DNA from: Breznakia pachnodae
Lineage (GTDB): Bacteria; Bacillota_I; Bacilli_A; Erysipelotrichales; Erysipelotrichaceae
Assembly (NCBI RefSeq): GCF_030814225.1
Contig: NZ_JAUSUR010000001.1
Span: 1,178,001-1,242,000 of the forward strand
Length of the DNA: 64,000 nt
Direction of reading: 5' to 3'
Below are positions 28,212 to 38,004 of this stretch, piece after piece. Position 1 is the first letter of the stretch. Each line of letters opens with the position of its first letter. The notes under the pieces are model-generated. The model saw only the letters and a program-made list of their open reading frames with translations. It was not told where the DNA came from and made no database searches. Position numbers and translations under genes: made by a program.

Positions 28212-29649
28212 GTGCGATTGCATCCAAGAAATCATTTGAAAATGGTGATGTGATCTGAACAACTGGAGTTAAAATATAACTCCCTAAATCTACTGTACTG
28301 ACAATCAAATCTACCTCATCTTCTGCATATTTGCTTAATCCCTGAATGTCAGTATAAGCAATTACACAAATTCTTTGACCAAACTTACTAATAATTTTAT
28401 TCTTTATTAGTTGACTAACCGATTCGCTGTTTGGATTCACGATAATAATTCGTTTCACATCATGATTCACATGTTTTTTATTTTCCATTTCTGCACCTAT
28501 ATACAAGGCCAAAAATCCAACTTCATCTTCAGGTATTTCAACTCCTACAAAATCTGAAATAATTTTACTAACATGAATTGCCACTTCATGAGCAAGTGGA
28601 TAATTTAGTTTAATCTCATCCAACAATACATTACGAATATTCATTTTAAATCGAATGCGATTAATTGCTGGTTTCAAATGCATTACAAACAAACGGACAA
28701 ACTCTTCACGAGAAAATATATCAAGGCCAAAACTTAAGACAACACTATCACTAATCGCAGTAATTAATGTAGCTATATCATCATCAAACACTTCTGCATG
28801 TTCATCATCACCTAGATGAATACCTAACAGATGAATAACTAAATAGTCAATTTCTTCATCAGGAAATTTAATCTGATATTCTTCTTCAATCTTAATTAAT
28901 AGTTTTCTTGCGATTCGTTGCTGAATCTCATTTGGGGTTAGATGACTAATCTTTTCTGATATGTAATTATCTGATGCTATGCGCTTAATCATAATTGTTA
29001 AATGTGCAACTAATGCATTAAGTGTCACATCACTCAACTGGATATTCTCTTCATTGAATACGTTAATAATTATCATCTTTAATGCATCATATTGTGCAGG
29101 ATTTAACAATTTTCGATATCGCAGATAAGACTGGGACTCATCATTATCAGTTATCAGAACTGAAGATAAACAGAATCGTTTATTCATTTCACTGCCTTCT
29201 ACCTTTAATCCATGCCATGACTTGCTTTCTATTTTTAAATTATAAGACTCAAGTAATTCTTTTACTTCCGTTAAACTTTTTTGTAGTGTCGATTTACTGA
29301 CAAACAACTGATCAGATAGTTCCTGAATCGTAATATAGTCTTTTCGTTCTAACAACACTCTCACAATATGTTTGATTCGATCCGAGCGATAATCATAAAA
29401 TTTATGATATCGAAATAAAATCGAATTCAATTTCTCCATATCATTTACCTTCAACGAAAACCCCTTTGATTTTTGCATTGTTATCTGTGCAATATCTCCA
29501 AGATAGTTTTTCAGAAATCCGATTTCTGCTCTCACTGTTTTTTCCGAACAATTTACTTCTTCTGCGATTAATGAACTTGGACACACTTCATTTTGACGCA
29601 ATAAAAATTCAATTATATCAATCTGTCGTTGCGATAATGAATCTTTCAT
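28189..29649 (-). CDS. LicR/MtlR-type PRD transcriptional activator, truncated by a frameshift
   Basis: About 486 residues from the ATG at 29649 (GGGGGT upstream). Order of domains: helix-turn-helix (about 1-60, QRQIDIIEFLLRQNEVCPSS), second Mga-like HTH (about 90-150), PRD1 (about 180-290, LVAHLTIMIKRI, LVIHLLGIHLG), PRD2 (about 295-400, FVMHLKPAINRI, LALYIGAEME). A IIB-like domain follows (RIIIVNPNSESVSQL) that lacks the usual Cys. Translation then stops at NTYWL instead of running into the IIA domain that follows in another frame. Such proteins activate the adjacent PTS operon; phosphorylation of PRD, IIB and IIA tunes them. The loss of IIA may make it constitutive or inactive. Confidence 0.82.
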   Translation of the reverse strand: MKDSLSQRQIDIIEFLLRQNEVCPSSLIAEEVNCSEKTVRAEIGFLKNYLGDIAQITMQKSKGFSLKVNDMEKLNSILFRYHKFYDYRSDRIKHIVRVLLERKDYITIQELSDQLFVSKSTLQKSLTEVKELLESYNLKIESKSWHGLKVEGSEMNKRFCLSSVLITDNDESQSYLRYRKLLNPAQYDALKMIIINVFNEENIQLSDVTLNALVAHLTIMIKRIASDNYISEKISHLTPNEIQQRIARKLLIKIEEEYQIKFPDEEIDYLVIHLLGIHLGDDEHAEVFDDDIATLITAISDSVVLSFGLDIFSREEFVRLFVMHLKPAINRIRFKMNIRNVLLDEIKLNYPLAHEVAIHVSKIISDFVGVEIPEDEVGFLALYIGAEMENKKHVNHDVKRIIIVNPNSESVSQLIKNKIISKFGQRICVIAYTDIQGLSKYAEDEVDLIVSTVDLGSYILTPVVQITSPFSNDFLDAIAQKNTYWL

Positions 29650-29718
29650 AGTTACCCCCAGTTTGGTTGAATACACTCACGTTCAATACTATAATAGTTG
29701 ATCCCTTTAATATTTTAA

Positions 29719-30108
29719 TTATTCCATAAGATTACTGAAATACTCAATCTTTCCACTAAGTACATCATCATAAAACTTTTGTTTGTTATCGATATAGTCA
29801 ATATTATCTTGAATATCTTTTAACTTATTCTCTAATGCTTTTCTTTTAATATCTAAAATTTCTTTTCGTTTAGGAATTGTTCCCTCTCCTTCCAAACATA
29901 GATCAAGATATTCCTTCATCTCTTGAATTGACATTCCACAATCCTTTAAGCATGTAAGGCTTGAAATCCATGCAATATCTTTATCACTGAAAATACGATA
30001 ATTGTTTTTATTTCGTTTTACATTTGGTACTAATCCTTCATTACAATAAAATTTTAATGTTTCATAACTCATATTCACTTTCTCACAAGTCTCTTTCATT
30101 GTATACAT
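29719..30108 (-). CDS. MerR-family regulator (AdhR-like)
   Basis: 129 residues. An N-terminal MerR winged helix (YTMKETCEKVNMSYETLKFY, NYRIFSDKDIAWI) is followed by a dimerisation helix. Five cysteines (about positions 8, 27, 54, 58, 71) could sense thiol stress as in AdhR/NmlR relatives; this is inference. It is divergent from the aldo/keto reductase and flavodoxin genes, whose promoter has the 19-bp spacer that MerR proteins remodel. Confidence 0.9.
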   Translation of the reverse strand: MYTMKETCEKVNMSYETLKFYCNEGLVPNVKRNKNNYRIFSDKDIAWISSLTCLKDCGMSIQEMKEYLDLCLEGEGTIPKRKEILDIKRKALENKLKDIQDNIDYIDNKQKFYDDVLSGKIEYFSNLME

Positions 30109-30126
30109 AAATTTCTCCTTTTTCGC

Positions 30127-30157
30127 TTGACCGGTAGTAACTACCGCCCATTATAGT
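30127..30157 (+). promoter_or_regulatory. MerR-controlled promoter with 19-bp spacer
   Basis: TTGACC (30127..30132) and TATAGT (30152..30157) are 19 bases apart instead of 17. The palindrome CGGTAGTAACTACCG (30132..30146) fills the spacer. This is the classic layout of promoters that MerR-family activators untwist. Confidence 0.9.
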
Positions 30158-30202
30158 TAGATTGTACTCACAAAAGAGTGGGAAGTCAAGGAGGTATAAA
30201 GT

Positions 30203-31057
30203 ATGGAATATATTACATTAAACAATGGTGTGAAAATGCCAAAACTAGGATTTGGAGTATTTCAGATATCTAAGGAAGACTGTGAACAATGTGTCCTAGA
30301 TGCGATAAATGTAGGTTATCGTTTGATTGATACTGCACAAAGTTATTTCAATGAAGAAGAAGTTGGTAATGCAATTAGCAAGTGTGGTATTCCAAGAGAA
30401 GAATTATTTATCACGACAAAAGTTTGGATTGATAACTATGGTTATGAGAAAACATTAGAGTCAATTGATGAATCAATGAAGAAACTAAAAGTTGATTACT
30501 TAGACTTAGTTCTGCTGCATCAACCATTTGGAGATTACTATGGTTCTTATCGTGCACTAGAAAAACTATACAAAGATGGAAAAATTCGTGCGATTGGTGT
30601 CAGCAATTTTTATCCAGATCGTTTGTCTGATATTTGTGCATTTAATGAAGTCACTCCACAAGTAAATCAAGTAGAAACAAATCCATTACACCAGCAAATC
30701 GATGCACAGAAAAATATGGAAAAGAACAATGTTCAAATTGAAGCATGGGCACCGTTTGGTGAAGGCAAGAATAATATGTTTGAAAATCCTGTGTTAGTTG
30801 GTATCGCAAACAACTATCATAAATCAGTTGCTCAAGTAATCTTAAGATGGTTAGTACAAAGAGATGTAGTAGCTCTTGCGAAGTCTGTTCGCAAAGATAG
30901 AATGAAAGAAAACTTTGAAATATTTGATTTTACTCTTTCTGATGATGATATGAATACAATTAAGTCATTAGATACAAATGAGAGTCTATTCTTTAATCAC
31001 CAGACTCCTGAAGCAGTTGATATGTTTATTAATTTAATTAAGCAAAGAAGAGATTAA
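30203..31057 (+). CDS. Aldo/keto reductase
   Basis: 284 residues, a complete AKR barrel. Catalytic tetrad: Asp and Tyr in LIDTAQSYFNEEEVG, Lys in FITTKVWI, His in VLLHQPFGD. The NADPH-binding part near the end has LAKSVRKDRMKENFEIFDF. It reduces aldehydes or ketones. It is the first gene of a MerR-controlled pair, so detoxification of reactive carbonyls is plausible. GGAGG lies before the ATG. Confidence 0.94.
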   Translation: MEYITLNNGVKMPKLGFGVFQISKEDCEQCVLDAINVGYRLIDTAQSYFNEEEVGNAISKCGIPREELFITTKVWIDNYGYEKTLESIDESMKKLKVDYLDLVLLHQPFGDYYGSYRALEKLYKDGKIRAIGVSNFYPDRLSDICAFNEVTPQVNQVETNPLHQQIDAQKNMEKNNVQIEAWAPFGEGKNNMFENPVLVGIANNYHKSVAQVILRWLVQRDVVALAKSVRKDRMKENFEIFDFTLSDDDMNTIKSLDTNESLFFNHQTPEAVDMFINLIKQRRD

Positions 31058-31080
31058 GATTTATTGAAGGGTGGAAAACA

Positions 31081-31761
31081 ATGAAAAAGATTTTTACAAT
31101 AATTTTAGGATGCTTATTAGCAACATCACTAGTTGCATGCAATAGCACAGATGATCAAGAGGATACCTGCAATCCTAAAATAGTTAAAGAAGAAAACAAT
31201 ATTAGCGACAGTGGCAAGATACTTGTAGTATACTTCTCAATGCCAGAAACAACTGATCCTAATAATATGAGTGAAGAAGAGGAGAACAGTGCCATTGTAG
31301 TGGATGGAGAAGTCCTTGGAAATACACAGTATGTTGCACAAGTGATACATGAAAATACAGATAGTGAATTATTTAGAATTGAACCATCAGTACCTTATCC
31401 AACTGACCATGATACACTTGTTGATCAGGCAGCGAATGAACAGGATGAAAATTATCGTCCTGAAATAAAAGATACGATTCAAGATTTTGATCAATATGAT
31501 ACAATCTTTGTTGGATATCCAAATTGGTGGGGAGATATGCCAATGATTTTATATTCATTATTTGATGACTATGATTTCTCAGACAAAACAATTGTTCCTT
31601 TTAATACGCATGGAGGTAGTGGTTTCTCCAACACCATGGAAACAATCACTGAATTAGAACCTGATGCTACTGTTATCACAGATGGATTCACAGTATCAAG
31701 AGATAATGTAGATACTTCTGAAGAAGATATCATTCAATGGTTAAAAGATTTAGGTTTTTAA
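31081..31761 (+). CDS. Flavodoxin-fold lipoprotein
   Basis: 226 residues. A lipoprotein signal with lipobox LVAC (Cys about 20) anchors it outside the membrane. The flavodoxin fold starts KILVVYFSMPETTDP and has the FMN-binding segments FVGYPNWWGDMPM and NTHGGSGFSNT. It follows the aldo/keto reductase by 23 bases and shares its promoter. It is probably an extracytoplasmic FMN protein that reduces quinone-like or disulfide targets; the function is inferred from the family only. Confidence 0.9.
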   Translation: MKKIFTIILGCLLATSLVACNSTDDQEDTCNPKIVKEENNISDSGKILVVYFSMPETTDPNNMSEEEENSAIVVDGEVLGNTQYVAQVIHENTDSELFRIEPSVPYPTDHDTLVDQAANEQDENYRPEIKDTIQDFDQYDTIFVGYPNWWGDMPMILYSLFDDYDFSDKTIVPFNTHGGSGFSNTMETITELEPDATVITDGFTVSRDNVDTSEEDIIQWLKDLGF

Positions 31762-31775
31762 TAATTATTAAAATT

Positions 31776-31799
31776 GATGCGCTTATTAGCGCATCTTTT
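31776..31799 (+). terminator. Terminator of the reductase/flavodoxin unit
   Basis: GATGCGC, loop TTATTA, GCGCATC, TTTT. Located 15 bases after the stop. The stretch from here to the permease stop at 31912 shows nothing further. Confidence 0.85.
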
Positions 31800-31911
31800 A
31801 CAATGATGTGGTATATAGCAAAAGACAACTAAAATGAGTAGTAATCTATTTCGTTACAACTCCTTTGCCTTCTTAAATTTTTAAATCTTAGTTTATTATA
31901 TTTACAAGAAT

Positions 31912-33453
31912 CTAATTACTTTGATTCTCTTTATCCACACTAAATATTTTTGAACTTCTCCCTTTAGGGAATATATATGGATTGACTTCACTAGGTTTTG
32001 CATGATGATGTGTAAGTAGTTTAATACCTTTGATTCGATCTTCTTCTTTCTGGTAAAGAGCTAATACTCCACCTAATACCAAAAGAAACATTACCAACAT
32101 AATGATAATATAAAGTTGTTGACTCATTACCTTTTGCACTTCACTACTTGGAATAAAGGTTGCTACAAATACCAAGATGGTAGATATAAGACCAACGAAA
32201 CCAATCATTGTTTTAACTATTTTACCTCCTGGAATTTGGAAAGTTCTCTTCAATTTTGAACCTTTGAATAGAATTCTTAAATAGGCAATAAAGATAAACA
32301 TATAGGTAACCATATACATCATTACAGTTAAAGACATAGATATTTTAAATGCTGAATTATTTCCACCAAAAGCTAATGTTAGAATTGCTCCTATTACACT
32401 TACAACTACTCCTTGAAGAATAACTAAGCGAACTGGTACATTGTGTTTATTTCCCTTTGCAAAATAAGCAGGTAAAAGCTGATCTTGTGCAGCTGCAAAT
32501 AATGTCCGCACAGGTCCAACGACCCATGAACTTACCTCTCCAATCATTCCCATTGCTAGTAAGATTGCAATAAATCTTGTACACCAGCTAAGTGCAGGTG
32601 CAATTTCCTTAATCGCTATCTGAATCGCTTGTAAGACTCCACTATTCATTGATAATTCACTCACTGGTACAACAATACCTACTGCCAATCCACCTAATGC
32701 ATCGAGTACAACTGCAAATAAAACCAACAGCAAAATTGCAAGAGGATAACTACGCTTAGGGTTCTCCATTTGGTTTGCATAAGAGGCGCTTGCTTCAATA
32801 CCTGCAAAGGCCAATATAAAAGGGACAAAACTAGATATTGAAAACTTATTAAATGAAATAGCAGAACTACTTAAATCTATTTGTGGTGGATTCCCTTGTA
32901 GTATATAAGTAAAAGCTAATACTAAGAATATAATAGAAGGAATAATTATCCCAAATATAAAACATATCTTTACAATGATATCTGTTTTACTTATACCACC
33001 TAACTGTGAAACGGTTAAAGTCCAAAAGATAATTAAGAATAATACATACTTTATTACTGGATTCTCATTTAGAATTGGGACATTCACTGCAAATGAAATT
33101 GCACCAATAATAAAATATAGCATTGTCACAAAGTTAATTGTATTTTGCATCCACTGCATAGCCACTGCTACAAATCCTGCACGTTCTCCTAGAGCGTTTT
33201 TTACCCAAGTAAAAACTCCACCTTCTTCCCAACCATCAATGGTCGCCATTTCGGCTGAACAAAGTGCGACAGGTAAAAACCAGATAAGGGCAGCTACAAC
33301 TAAAAAAACAACTGCCATTAATCCTGACTCTGCAAAAGCAGGATATTCATCTGCTGACATAAGCATTGATGCTGTCAACGTGAAAAATCCAAATAATGTT
33401 AGTTGTTTTTTAGATATTGATGAATTGTTTTTTAATTTCTTTTTCCCTATCAT
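31912..33453 (-). CDS. APC-superfamily amino-acid permease, GadC-like antiporter
   Basis: 513 residues with twelve or so membrane segments. It has the GadC/glutamate:GABA antiporter look: a start LTLFGFFTLTASMLMSADEY, AEMATIDGWEEGGVFTWV, FAGIEASASYANQMENPKR, VVGPVRTLFAAAQDQLLP. A polar C-terminal tail (THHHAKPSEVNPYIFPKGRS) recalls the pH-sensing C-plug of GadC. No decarboxylase gene adjoins it, so the exchanged pair is unknown. It may be expressed with the genes starting at 35478, or alone from the 99-base gap upstream. Confidence 0.88.
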   Translation of the reverse strand: MIGKKKLKNNSSISKKQLTLFGFFTLTASMLMSADEYPAFAESGLMAVVFLVVAALIWFLPVALCSAEMATIDGWEEGGVFTWVKNALGERAGFVAVAMQWMQNTINFVTMLYFIIGAISFAVNVPILNENPVIKYVLFLIIFWTLTVSQLGGISKTDIIVKICFIFGIIIPSIIFLVLAFTYILQGNPPQIDLSSSAISFNKFSISSFVPFILAFAGIEASASYANQMENPKRSYPLAILLLVLFAVVLDALGGLAVGIVVPVSELSMNSGVLQAIQIAIKEIAPALSWCTRFIAILLAMGMIGEVSSWVVGPVRTLFAAAQDQLLPAYFAKGNKHNVPVRLVILQGVVVSVIGAILTLAFGGNNSAFKISMSLTVMMYMVTYMFIFIAYLRILFKGSKLKRTFQIPGGKIVKTMIGFVGLISTILVFVATFIPSSEVQKVMSQQLYIIIMLVMFLLVLGGVLALYQKEEDRIKGIKLLTHHHAKPSEVNPYIFPKGRSSKIFSVDKENQSN

Positions 33454-33552
33454 TCGTCTTCCCCTTCTATCATGTAATCATTTTATCACTAGATTAAAGA
33501 AATGATAAGTTTGATGCTAGAGATATTTAGAAAGAGAAATCATGTAATAACA

Positions 33553-34362
33553 TTAGTTATTCAACATAAATGATTCTCCTGGAGCAAGTACTTTTACCCT
33601 TTCAGGATTCACAATCATTTCTTTTAAAACATTTGGGTCGCCATTAAACTCAGCCATAGTAGGTGCATCCACACAGCCCCAATGAATCAATATTAATGGT
33701 GTATTTGGATAAGCATCTGCTAGCTGTTTTGCGCCATCCAAACCAATGTGCCAACTACTATCAGAGAAATCAAATAAAATGACATCAGGTACTGGCATCT
33801 TTAATTGTTCTGGTAATAACCTTGAGTCTCCTGGCATCCAAATCATACCATCTTTTGTTTCTATCCAATATCCACAAAAATCTTCATTCTTATAAAAGCG
33901 AAGTTTGCTGTACTTCTCTCTTTCATTCTGCCATGCATGATCAGCAGCGGTTAGCGATACTTGTATATCATTGATAGCAAACGATTCATATATAGTATGA
34001 CCATTTCCTTTAATTCCTTCTTCTTCCAGTAATTCTGCTACATAGTGAGGTCCATGAAATTCATTACATTTATTCTTTAAATCTCTACATGTAGATCTGC
34101 TGAAGTGGTCGTTATCACAATGCGTAAGTAGCACTGCATCCAAATGAGGAATATCATTTACTGTTGTTGGCATATCTACAAGTAGTGGCATATCAAAATC
34201 CTGTAATAAGGGATCTATCATAATCGTTGTACCTCTACTATTGATAAATGCACCACCATTCCCCAACCATCGAATTACTGTATCTCCTGTTTCTTCAAAA
34301 GCTTCCTTTCCAAAGTATTGTGCCTTTGGAGCTACTGCCTGACCTTTTTCATTATAGTTCAT
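33553..34362 (-). CDS. Metallo-beta-lactamase-fold hydrolase (UlaG-like)
   Basis: 269 residues. The metal-binding loop reads LLTHCDNDHFS; later ligands are in AADHAW, MPGDSRL and LIHWGC. The HxDxDH variant of the first loop marks a subfamily distinct from the HxHxDH enzymes. It is cytoplasmic. It follows the carboxymuconolactone-decarboxylase-like gene by 2 bases, and a MerR-type regulator heads the set. This pairing suggests detoxification or opening of a lactone-like compound, but no substrate can be named. Confidence 0.85.
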   Translation of the reverse strand: MNYNEKGQAVAPKAQYFGKEAFEETGDTVIRWLGNGGAFINSRGTTIMIDPLLQDFDMPLLVDMPTTVNDIPHLDAVLLTHCDNDHFSRSTCRDLKNKCNEFHGPHYVAELLEEEGIKGNGHTIYESFAINDIQVSLTAADHAWQNEREKYSKLRFYKNEDFCGYWIETKDGMIWMPGDSRLLPEQLKMPVPDVILFDFSDSSWHIGLDGAKQLADAYPNTPLILIHWGCVDAPTMAEFNGDPNVLKEMIVNPERVKVLAPGESFMLNN

Positions 34363-34364
34363 TA

Positions 34365-35120
34365 TTATCCAACCTCTTCTAAGTCTTTAATAACATTCAC
34401 TGCATTAATAGCATAAGGAAAACCAATATATGGAAGACAATGAAGTATTGCTGATATCAATGTTTCTTTCGAGTTTCCAACTTTCAAATTCCCTGCACCA
34501 TGCTGTTGAATCTGAGGATTTGCATTGATAGCAACCAAGCCACATAATACAAGTAATTCACGGGTTTTTATATCCAATGCTTTTCTTGTGTAGAAATCAC
34601 CAAAACACATTTCTGTTAGAAAACGTGGAAGCGCCTCATTTAGTCCCTCTGGTAATGTTGCCATTTTGTTTTTGATTTCATCACCATAGATTGGAAATTG
34701 AATATCAAAACCTTCTTGAAATCGATCTTCTTCAGTAATTGTTTTTGCACTTTCTAGTGGTAAAAGATTACCTCTTTCCTTAAATACCTCATTAATAGTT
34801 GCAACAGCATTCAATACTTTTGGAAAGCCAATAAATGGTGCACATTGATAAACGGCTTCACGAATTTCTAATGGGGTTACTCCTATATTTAATGATGCAT
34901 TTGTATGAGCCTTTAATTGTGGTAATGTCTGTTGCATTGTAAGCAAGACAATTGTAATTAATTCACGCTCTCTATCACTAATATTTCCTGTCTGAAATAC
35001 TTCACCAAAAATAAACTTTTGAAGAATTTCCATCAATTCTGGATCATCACCAATTTCATAATTCATTTCCTGTTGGAATAATTCTTTATACTTCATCTTA
35101 CTAAATTCTACTCTATTCAT
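34365..35120 (-). CDS. Carboxymuconolactone-decarboxylase-family protein, two domains
   Basis: 251 residues with two CMD/AhpD-like repeats (about 25-110: RERELITIVLLTMQQTLPQL, HTNASLNIGVTPLEIREAVY; about 150-240: TRELLVLCGLVAINA, QQHGAGNLKVGNSKE). The first repeat lacks the cysteine of the redox CxxC motif of AhpD, so a peroxidase role is doubtful. It sits between a MerR regulator (16 bases) and the metallo-hydrolase (2 bases). Confidence 0.88.
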   Translation of the reverse strand: MNRVEFSKMKYKELFQQEMNYEIGDDPELMEILQKFIFGEVFQTGNISDRERELITIVLLTMQQTLPQLKAHTNASLNIGVTPLEIREAVYQCAPFIGFPKVLNAVATINEVFKERGNLLPLESAKTITEEDRFQEGFDIQFPIYGDEIKNKMATLPEGLNEALPRFLTEMCFGDFYTRKALDIKTRELLVLCGLVAINANPQIQQHGAGNLKVGNSKETLISAILHCLPYIGFPYAINAVNVIKDLEEVG

Positions 35121-35136
35121 AATATCCTCCTTTTGT

Positions 35137-35478
35137 TTATTTCTCTAACTCATAAATCAAAAAATCTATTGTGCTTATATTTTCTTGCCTTTTGTGACAT
35201 TGATTTAAATTTTTAAGTCTCTCAATATTTAACATTTGTTTTAGTTCTTCTATGTCACCTTTATTTTGATATTTTAAATCAAGATATTTCTTAATTGATG
35301 ATATCTTCATACCAATCTTATAAAGTGTTAGTATTTCACTTAATCGATTAATATCATCTGCTGAATAAACATACTCTTCTCCATTTTTTAAAACTGACGA
35401 GAATAATCCAGCACATTCAAATTTTCTTAGTTTCGTTAATGAGATTTGGTATTTTTCACTTACTTCATGTGTTGTCAT
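35137..35478 (-). CDS. Small MerR-family regulator
   Basis: 113 residues: a MerR helix-turn-helix (MTTHEVSEKYQISLTKLRKF, EYVYSADDINRLSEILTLYK) and a short dimerisation helix. It heads the CMD/metallo-hydrolase pair and probably regulates it. A hairpin with T-run lies only about 20 bases before its start, so it may also be subject to attenuation. Confidence 0.88.
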   Translation of the reverse strand: MTTHEVSEKYQISLTKLRKFECAGLFSSVLKNGEEYVYSADDINRLSEILTLYKIGMKISSIKKYLDLKYQNKGDIEELKQMLNIERLKNLNQCHKRQENISTIDFLIYELEK

Positions 35479-35496
35479 AATCCTCCTAATGCAAAT

Positions 35497-35526
35497 AAAA
35501 ATGCAGGTTGCTTATACCTACATTTT
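35497..35526 (-). terminator. Terminator or attenuator between LysR and MerR genes
   Basis: AAAATGTAGGT pairs with ACCTGCATTTT (one G-U) around a 6-7 base loop, then TTATTT on the minus strand. It lies 52 bases after the LysR stop and 19 bases before the MerR start. It may end LysR transcripts or attenuate the MerR unit. Confidence 0.65.
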
Positions 35527-35577
35527 ATTTCTACTATATATAAATGTCCAATACTCGTTATCTATCTATGCTTATGC

Positions 35578-36453
35578 CTATAAAGCATTCCTTAACTGTT
35601 CAATAAACTCTGTTGTGGCTGGAGAAAATACTTGATGTTTCTTCCAGACAATTACACATCCTGTTTCTAAAGGTGGATAGAAAGGTTTAAATACTACTTT
35701 ACTCTGTGGATTGTCCATAACCAATTTATCGATTGTAATAGCATAGCCAAGTCCATCTTCAACTAACAGAGTCGCATTATAAATCAAGTTATAATAAGCT
35801 ATTATATTTAACTTATTGAAATCATATTTCAGCCAATTCGCTATTTCATTTTGAACAATTGAACGTTTCGTTACAATCAACGGTTTTTCAACAATATCTT
35901 TCGATGAAATATGTTCTTGTTGAGATAATGAATCATCTTTTTTCATCAAAACACCCCAACGTAGTTTCTCTGGTATACGAACAAAATCATATTTTTCGAT
36001 TGATACTGGTTCATTCAATAAAGCAACATCAATTAACCCATTATCAATCTTCTCTTTTATATCATCAGCATTACCACTGAACAAATCAAATTTTACCTGT
36101 GGATACTCTTTAGAAAAATCACTCATAATCTTCGATAGATAATGAAAGGTATTCGCTTCTCCACTACCAATTGCTATTTCTCCACTAATCAATGTTTTAT
36201 TTTCTTTGAATTCTTTTTCGGTTTTTTCAGCTAAATCAAGAAGTTCCTCAGCTCTACGCTTCAACAACATTCCATCATTCGTTAATCGAATCTTACCTTT
36301 GTCGCGATTAAACAATTTCTTGCCAAGTTCCTGTTCTAGCTGAATAATTTGTCTAGATAATGTTGGTTGAGTAATATTCAATACTTCTGCTGCTTTAGTT
36401 ATATTTTGTTCTCTGGCGATTGTTAGAAAATAACGTAAAACCCGTAGTTCCAT
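35578..36453 (-). CDS. LysR-family transcriptional regulator
   Basis: 291 residues. The N-terminal winged helix is MELRVLRYFLTIAREQNITK, then AAEVLNITQPTLSRQIIQLE. The C-terminal part is a substrate-binding fold (GEIAIGSGEANTFHYLSKIM, LLVEDGLGYAITID). AAGGTG precedes the ATG. LysR proteins usually control a divergent neighbour, but the next gene upstream (GH1 at 36596) is co-oriented and has its own terminator, so the target may be downstream or elsewhere. Confidence 0.92.
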   Translation of the reverse strand: MELRVLRYFLTIAREQNITKAAEVLNITQPTLSRQIIQLEQELGKKLFNRDKGKIRLTNDGMLLKRRAEELLDLAEKTEKEFKENKTLISGEIAIGSGEANTFHYLSKIMSDFSKEYPQVKFDLFSGNADDIKEKIDNGLIDVALLNEPVSIEKYDFVRIPEKLRWGVLMKKDDSLSQQEHISSKDIVEKPLIVTKRSIVQNEIANWLKYDFNKLNIIAYYNLIYNATLLVEDGLGYAITIDKLVMDNPQSKVVFKPFYPPLETGCVIVWKKHQVFSPATTEFIEQLRNAL

Positions 36454-36545
36454 AGGACACCTTCTTTCATAGTTCTATTTTAAAACGAAACTATACATTA
36501 TGTCCAATAATTAGTAAAATTGCATATTCAATGCTTTGAAAGCAT

Positions 36546-36587
36546 AAAATAAGTAAAGCATTATTTTAATAACACTTTACTTATTTT
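36546..36587 (-). terminator. Terminator of the RpiR-linked PTS/GH1 operon
   Basis: AAAATAAGTAAAG and CTTTACTTATTTT form a perfect 13-bp stem, 8 bases after the GH1 stop; the T-rich 3' arm completes the signal. Confidence 0.75.
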
Positions 36588-36595
36588 TAATATAT

Positions 36596-37999
<1,404 letters not shown>

Positions 38000-38004
38000 T
38001 TAAC

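Noticed and set aside
32975..33505. Plus-strand open frame of 176 codons opposite the GadC-like permease
   Set aside because: No domain, no ribosome site, fully antisense to a clear permease gene.
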